Shown here: positions 40,909 to 42,622 of the stretch, piece by piece | Layout of the letters: each line of letters starts with the position of its first letter | Position numbering within the stretch: the first letter of the stretch is position 1 | Source: Fontibacter flavus | GTDB taxonomy: Bacteria > Bacteroidota > Bacteroidia > Cytophagales > Cyclobacteriaceae | Assembly: GCF_042432905.1 (NCBI RefSeq) | Contig: NZ_JBHLWI010000019.1 | Span: 1-42,622, forward strand | Direction of reading: 5' to 3' | Length of the DNA: 42,622 nucleotides | Translations under genes and position numbers: made by a program | The notes under the pieces: model-generated | What the model was told of the DNA's origin: nothing | What the model saw: only the letters and a program-made list of their open reading frames with translations | Database searches by the model: none

Positions 40909-42051
40909 CTACCCTCTCAATTCCTGCATCACCTTCTGAACATGTTCGATACAATTTAAAATATCCTGTTCAGAGGTATTCATCCCCAAGCTAAAACGAA
41001 TAGAGGACCTACCCAATTCAGAAGCCAAACCCATGGCAGTAAGTACATGAGAAGGTTTTGGAGAAATACTGCTACAGGCAGAACCTGAACTCACTGCAAC
41101 GAACTTATTGATTTTTCTAAGCAGTTCCTCCCCTTCGACACCCTCAAATGCAATATTGCTTACATGAGGCAATCGACTAGCAGGGCTTCCATTCAAGCTT
41201 GTCCCGGGAATCATCAGAATGCCTTGCTCAAGCTGTTCCCGCAACTTTTCAGTCCGTAAACTTTCTGACATCATCTTCCTACCTGCTATTTCGGCGGCTT
41301 TCCCCATTCCGACTATCCCTGGTACATTCAAAGTACCACTCCTAAAGCCCTTTTCATGCCCTCCTCCTTCAATCAGTGGCAAAGGTTTGGGTAAAGGATG
41401 ATTATGTCTAATATATAAAACGCCTACGCCCTTTGGACCATACATCTTATGAGCAGATATAGCCATTAAATGTACGCCATTCACATCAATTGGAATTTTC
41501 CCTGCCGCCTGCACCGCATCTGTCAATAATATCAAATGATGTTTTTCAGCAATTTTTTTGACTTGATCCATGGGATGGATTAGCCCTGTTTCGTTATTCG
41601 CCCACATCAAAGCTATCATTTTGGTATATGGCTTTATGGATGCCTCTAATTCTTCAACACTGATCTCACCATATTGATTTACAGGAAGATAAGTAACTTC
41701 AGTTCCTTTTTTCTCCAGACTTTTAAAGGTATCCAATACTGCTTTATGTTCCGTTTGACAGGTGATATAATGTTGGTGTTCAGGATGATAATATTCAAAA
41801 ATGCCCTTAATGGCCAAATTGATCGCCTCTGTTGCTCCTGATGTAAAAATTAATTCCTTGGATTTTGCACCTATCAAATTGGCTATATGTTCTCTAGCTG
41901 CTTCTACGGCTTCTTCTGCCACCCAGCCATAAGGGTGGCTTTTGCTTGATGCGTTGCCAAAATGCTGACCAAACCAGGGCAACATGGTTTCAACAACTTC
42001 TTCTAAACAAGGTGTAGTGGCATTATAATCCAGGTAGATGGGATAATTCAT
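40909..42051 (-). CDS. NifS/IscS-type cysteine desulfurase
   Basis: A 380-residue class V aminotransferase-fold enzyme that takes sulfur from L-cysteine. IYLDYNATTP opens the fold, H102 (TEHKAV) stacks on the cofactor, K202 in SAHKMYGPKG binds pyridoxal phosphate, and C326 in SSGSACSS is the persulfide-carrying residue. The loop around the Cys is long, as in group I (NifS/IscS) enzymes. No iscU, iscR or tRNA thiolation gene is adjacent. It may feed iron-sulfur clusters, tRNA or molybdoenzyme sulfuration, the last suggested by the convergent XdhC-MocA pair. I chose ATG 42051; a TTG three codons earlier is in frame. A promoter-like element lies about 20-50 bp upstream. Confidence 0.9.
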   Translation of the reverse strand: MNYPIYLDYNATTPCLEEVVETMLPWFGQHFGNASSKSHPYGWVAEEAVEAAREHIANLIGAKSKELIFTSGATEAINLAIKGIFEYYHPEHQHYITCQTEHKAVLDTFKSLEKKGTEVTYLPVNQYGEISVEELEASIKPYTKMIALMWANNETGLIHPMDQVKKIAEKHHLILLTDAVQAAGKIPIDVNGVHLMAISAHKMYGPKGVGVLYIRHNHPLPKPLPLIEGGGHEKGFRSGTLNVPGIVGMGKAAEIAGRKMMSESLRTEKLREQLEQGILMIPGTSLNGSPASRLPHVSNIAFEGVEGEELLRKINKFVAVSSGSACSSISPKPSHVLTAMGLASELGRSSIRFSLGMNTSEQDILNCIEHVQKVMQELRG

Positions 42052-42072
42052 AATCTTCAAATCATTTCATTT

Positions 42073-42104
42073 CTAAGGTAAGTGCTTTCAGCTTTTCTGC
42101 CAAA
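42073..42104 (-). promoter_or_regulatory. Candidate Bacteroidota promoter of the cysteine desulfurase gene
   Basis: On the minus strand TTTG (42104-42101), a 20-bp spacer and TACCTTAG (42080-42073) match TTTG-N19-21-TAnnTTTG except for one base in the -7 element. The ATG lies 22 bp further on. Confidence 0.5.
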
Positions 42105-42142
42105 CAGAAAAAATATGAAACACAAAATGTTTAATTTTGATT

Positions 42143-42499
42143 ATGCAGGAATCATGGGAATTTATCTTAGCAGAAAATAAAATTGAACAATGTTCAGAAA
42201 ATTTTATTCGTTCAATTTTAGAAAAAAACAAAAAAGAACTCGGTATTTTTCTCTCCTATTATTACAAAAGGGAAGGGGCTGTTGCTGAAAATGTGATATT
42301 AGATGGAAGTATTGATTTTATCTCCAAGTTCACTGGAAAATTTACAGTGGAATTTGATTTGGTCCATTTCAATGCCTGCTTGAATATCCATGATCAAAAA
42401 AAGGAGAAAATGGACTTGAATTTTGAGATAAAACAGGAAAATTCTAGCCTTCAGCTGAAGGGTCCCTATTGGCCAGAAAGGGAAATGGATGACATTTAA
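42143..42499 (+). CDS. Small protein of unknown function
   Basis: A 118-residue soluble protein I do not recognise. It has no signal peptide. The first 40 residues look helical (ESWEFILAENKIEQCSENFIRSILEKNKKELG), the rest alternates short strands (GKFTVEFDLVHFNACLNIHD, KMDLNFEIKQENSSLQLKG) and ends in an acidic tail. I chose ATG 42143 over a TTG two codons earlier. It is divergent from the cysteine desulfurase gene across 91 bp and followed at once by a strong terminator, which supports it being a real, single-gene transcript. Confidence 0.7.
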   Translation: MQESWEFILAENKIEQCSENFIRSILEKNKKELGIFLSYYYKREGAVAENVILDGSIDFISKFTGKFTVEFDLVHFNACLNIHDQKKEKMDLNFEIKQENSSLQLKGPYWPEREMDDI

Positions 42500-42531
42500 A
42501 AAGGGGCTGTCCGAAAAGGGCAGCCTTTTTT
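42498..42531 (+). terminator. Rho-independent terminator after the last gene
   Basis: AAAAAGG and CTTTTTT flank a GGCTGTCC / GGGCAGCC stem (one G-T pair) with loop GAAAA, then T residues. It overlaps the stop codon of the small unknown gene. Nothing was recognised in the remaining 91 bp of the window. Confidence 0.88.
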
Positions 42532-42622
42532 ATGCTGCAATTTTTTGATTTTGAAAATCTAAAGTCATGATTGGGGATTTTTGATTAGATTTTTTCCTTG
42601 ACACGTATAATACTGGTCGACT

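Noticed and set aside
42132..42139. TAATTTTG matching the TAnnTTTG -7 element
   Set aside because: It ends 3 bp before the ATG of the small unknown gene and has no TTTG at the right distance upstream.
42598..42611. TTGACA followed by TATAAT at the window edge
   Set aside because: The spacing is only 2 bp, far from the 17 bp of a sigma70 promoter, and Bacteroidota use a different consensus.

Overview
The window looks like chromosomal DNA of a Bacteroidota bacterium, most likely Cytophagales and close to Cyclobacteriaceae (Algoriphagus/Cyclobacterium-like). The placement is inferred from a type IX secretion C-terminal tail on the first gene, a Bacteroidota-type promoter (TTTG-N19-TAnnTTTG) in front of the tRNA genes, AT-rich intergenic DNA with few Shine-Dalgarno sites, and the gene families present (DUF1080, DUF2891, Tat-exported Gfo/Idh/MocA oxidoreductase, K-rich cold-shock protein). 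No phage, insertion sequence, plasmid or CRISPR locus was found.

Layout. 1-2071: 3' part of a large secreted MBG-repeat protein. 2072-2782: a gene-free stretch with small hairpin repeats and a heptamer array. 2783-5072: divergent glutaryl-CoA dehydrogenase and tryptophan 2,3-dioxygenase, which act near the end and at the start of tryptophan catabolism; heptamer arrays lie on both sides of the pair. 5292-9835: a COG2509 FAD enzyme, a secreted Gfo/Idh/MocA oxidoreductase and a DnaQ-exonuclease/GIY-YIG fusion nuclease. 9836-14073 (minus strand): GH30 lipoprotein, small secreted protein, atypical Nramp transporter and DUF2891 lipoprotein. 14172-17307 (plus): HerA-like ATPase, HI0933-type flavoprotein and a small Hpt-like protein. 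Then GAPDH, two tRNA-Glu(TTC) genes separated by a terminator, a cobalamin-type radical SAM protein, an M14 peptidase, a DUF1080 protein and a DASS anion transporter.

26794-36572 is the most interesting region: five tightly spaced plus-strand genes that together read as a beta-1,3-glucan (laminarin/callose-type) catabolic operon. They encode a cytoplasmic GH149-like phosphorylase, a cytoplasmic GH3 beta-glucosidase, a GH17 lipoprotein, a GPH/MFS sugar-cation symporter fused in frame to a complete GH17 domain, and a free-standing cytoplasmic GH17 that starts 2 nt after the fusion and is a paralogue of the fused domain. The proposed route is cleavage outside the cytoplasm by the lipoprotein, import by the symporter, trimming at the inner face of the membrane by the tethered and free GH17 domains, then phosphorolysis and hydrolysis to glucose-1-phosphate and glucose. 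No SusC/SusD pair lies in the window. Two related operator-like sites with a central CG, 80 bp apart, lie in the 598-bp leader of the operon.

36668-42531: DUF922 metalloprotease-like protein, a helical unknown, a cold-shock protein with a charged N-terminal extension, an XdhC-MocA pair (molybdoenzyme maturation, with no molybdoenzyme in the window), a NifS/IscS-type cysteine desulfurase and a small unknown. All assignments come from reading motifs and gene order; no database search was run.
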